Shown in pieces: positions 63,853 through 64,000 of a DNA stretch of 64,000 nt (its first letter is position 1; the number at the start of each line of letters is the position of its first letter). Made by a program: the position numbers and the translations under genes. The DNA comes from Vibrio gelatinilyticus (GTDB lineage: Bacteria; Pseudomonadota; Gammaproteobacteria; Enterobacterales; Vibrionaceae): assembly GCF_022836845.1 (NCBI RefSeq), contig NZ_JAJNNZ010000001.1, forward strand, positions 186,001 to 250,000. Reading direction: 5' to 3'. The notes below the pieces were generated by a model that did no database searches, was not told the DNA's origin, and worked only from the letters and a program-made list of their open reading frames with translations.

Positions 63853-64000
63853 ATGCATGACATCATTACACAATTAGAACGCAAACAACTCATTTGGAAA
63901 GGTGAAAAAGAGGCCGAACACCAGCAAACGCTCTCTACCGGTTTTCCTGAACTTGACCAAAAGCTTTATGGTGGTTTTCCCACTCATGGCGTGGTTGAAA
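63853..64000 (+). CDS. imuA: Translesion DNA synthesis-associated protein ImuA, partial
   Basis: First 49 codons, running off the window. MHDIITQLERKQLIWKGEK and STGFPELDQKLYGGFPTHGVVE match ImuA, a RecA/SulA-like protein that works with ImuB and DnaE2 in SOS-induced mutagenesis. ATG at 63853; a weak AGGT at nine bases overlaps the LexA box. The following genes (imuB, dnaE2) are not seen. Confidence 0.88.
   Translation, partial: MHDIITQLERKQLIWKGEKEAEHQQTLSTGFPELDQKLYGGFPTHGVVE

Overview
The window looks like a stretch of chromosome from a marine gammaproteobacterium of the Vibrionaceae, most likely a Vibrio. The evidence is a VicH-type H-NS protein, E. coli-like synteny blocks with Vibrio-type insertions (an NhaC-family transporter behind a lysine riboswitch, an ald/lrp pair, a prkA-yeaH-spoVR module), moderate G+C and convergent genes separated by strong intrinsic terminators. 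I see no rRNA, tRNA, insertion sequence, integrase, integron repeat or CRISPR array. It reads as core genome rather than an island.

Layout. 1-8.1 kb: end of an amino-acid ABC transporter ATPase gene, then an anaerobic block: an FNR-type promoter and a terminator-ended leader (or small RNA) in front of a DUF3360 permease, then pflB, an LpxR-family outer-membrane lipid A deacylase, pflA and yfbU. 8.3-13.2 kb: the prkA-yeaH-spoVR stress module. 13.2-20.6 kb: the complete histidine operon (hisGDCBHAF-IE, minus strand) with a 16-residue leader peptide carrying six His codons and an attenuator. 20.7-23.8 kb: an NhaC-family transporter with a lysine riboswitch, and vicH. 23.8-28.6 kb: gsk, and mnmA-hflD-purB with a PurR operator.

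28.6-34.9 kb: an eight-gene minus-strand operon (NTF2-like, SDR, FAD oxidoreductase, DUF1365, Cfa-like methyltransferase, DUF2878, chalcone-isomerase-like, DUF3833 lipoprotein). A candidate ECF11 (RpoE/ChrR, singlet-oxygen) promoter lies upstream and shares a base with the htpX terminator. I consider this the most interesting system here: probably a photo-oxidative membrane-lipid modification pathway with several uncharacterised members.

35-42.2 kb: htpX, an unlisted 55-residue ORF, and the biotin locus (bioA divergent from bioBFCD, with a BirA-like operator between). 42.2-50.6 kb: uspA-like, serS, rarA, lolA, ftsK, lrp and divergent ald. 50.6-54.9 kb: a methyltransferase, cysB, a membrane-anchored unknown and miaE. 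54.9-61.6 kb: pyrF, lapB, lapA, ihfB, rpsA, cmk and sohB. 61.7-64 kb: a YciK-like SDR, a patatin-like lipase and the start of imuA behind a near-perfect LexA box, probably the beginning of an SOS mutagenesis cassette.

Most genes are housekeeping and were named by direct recognition of conserved sequence. No database search was run. Regulatory sites were found by eye and are marked as inference where no family consensus is fully met.
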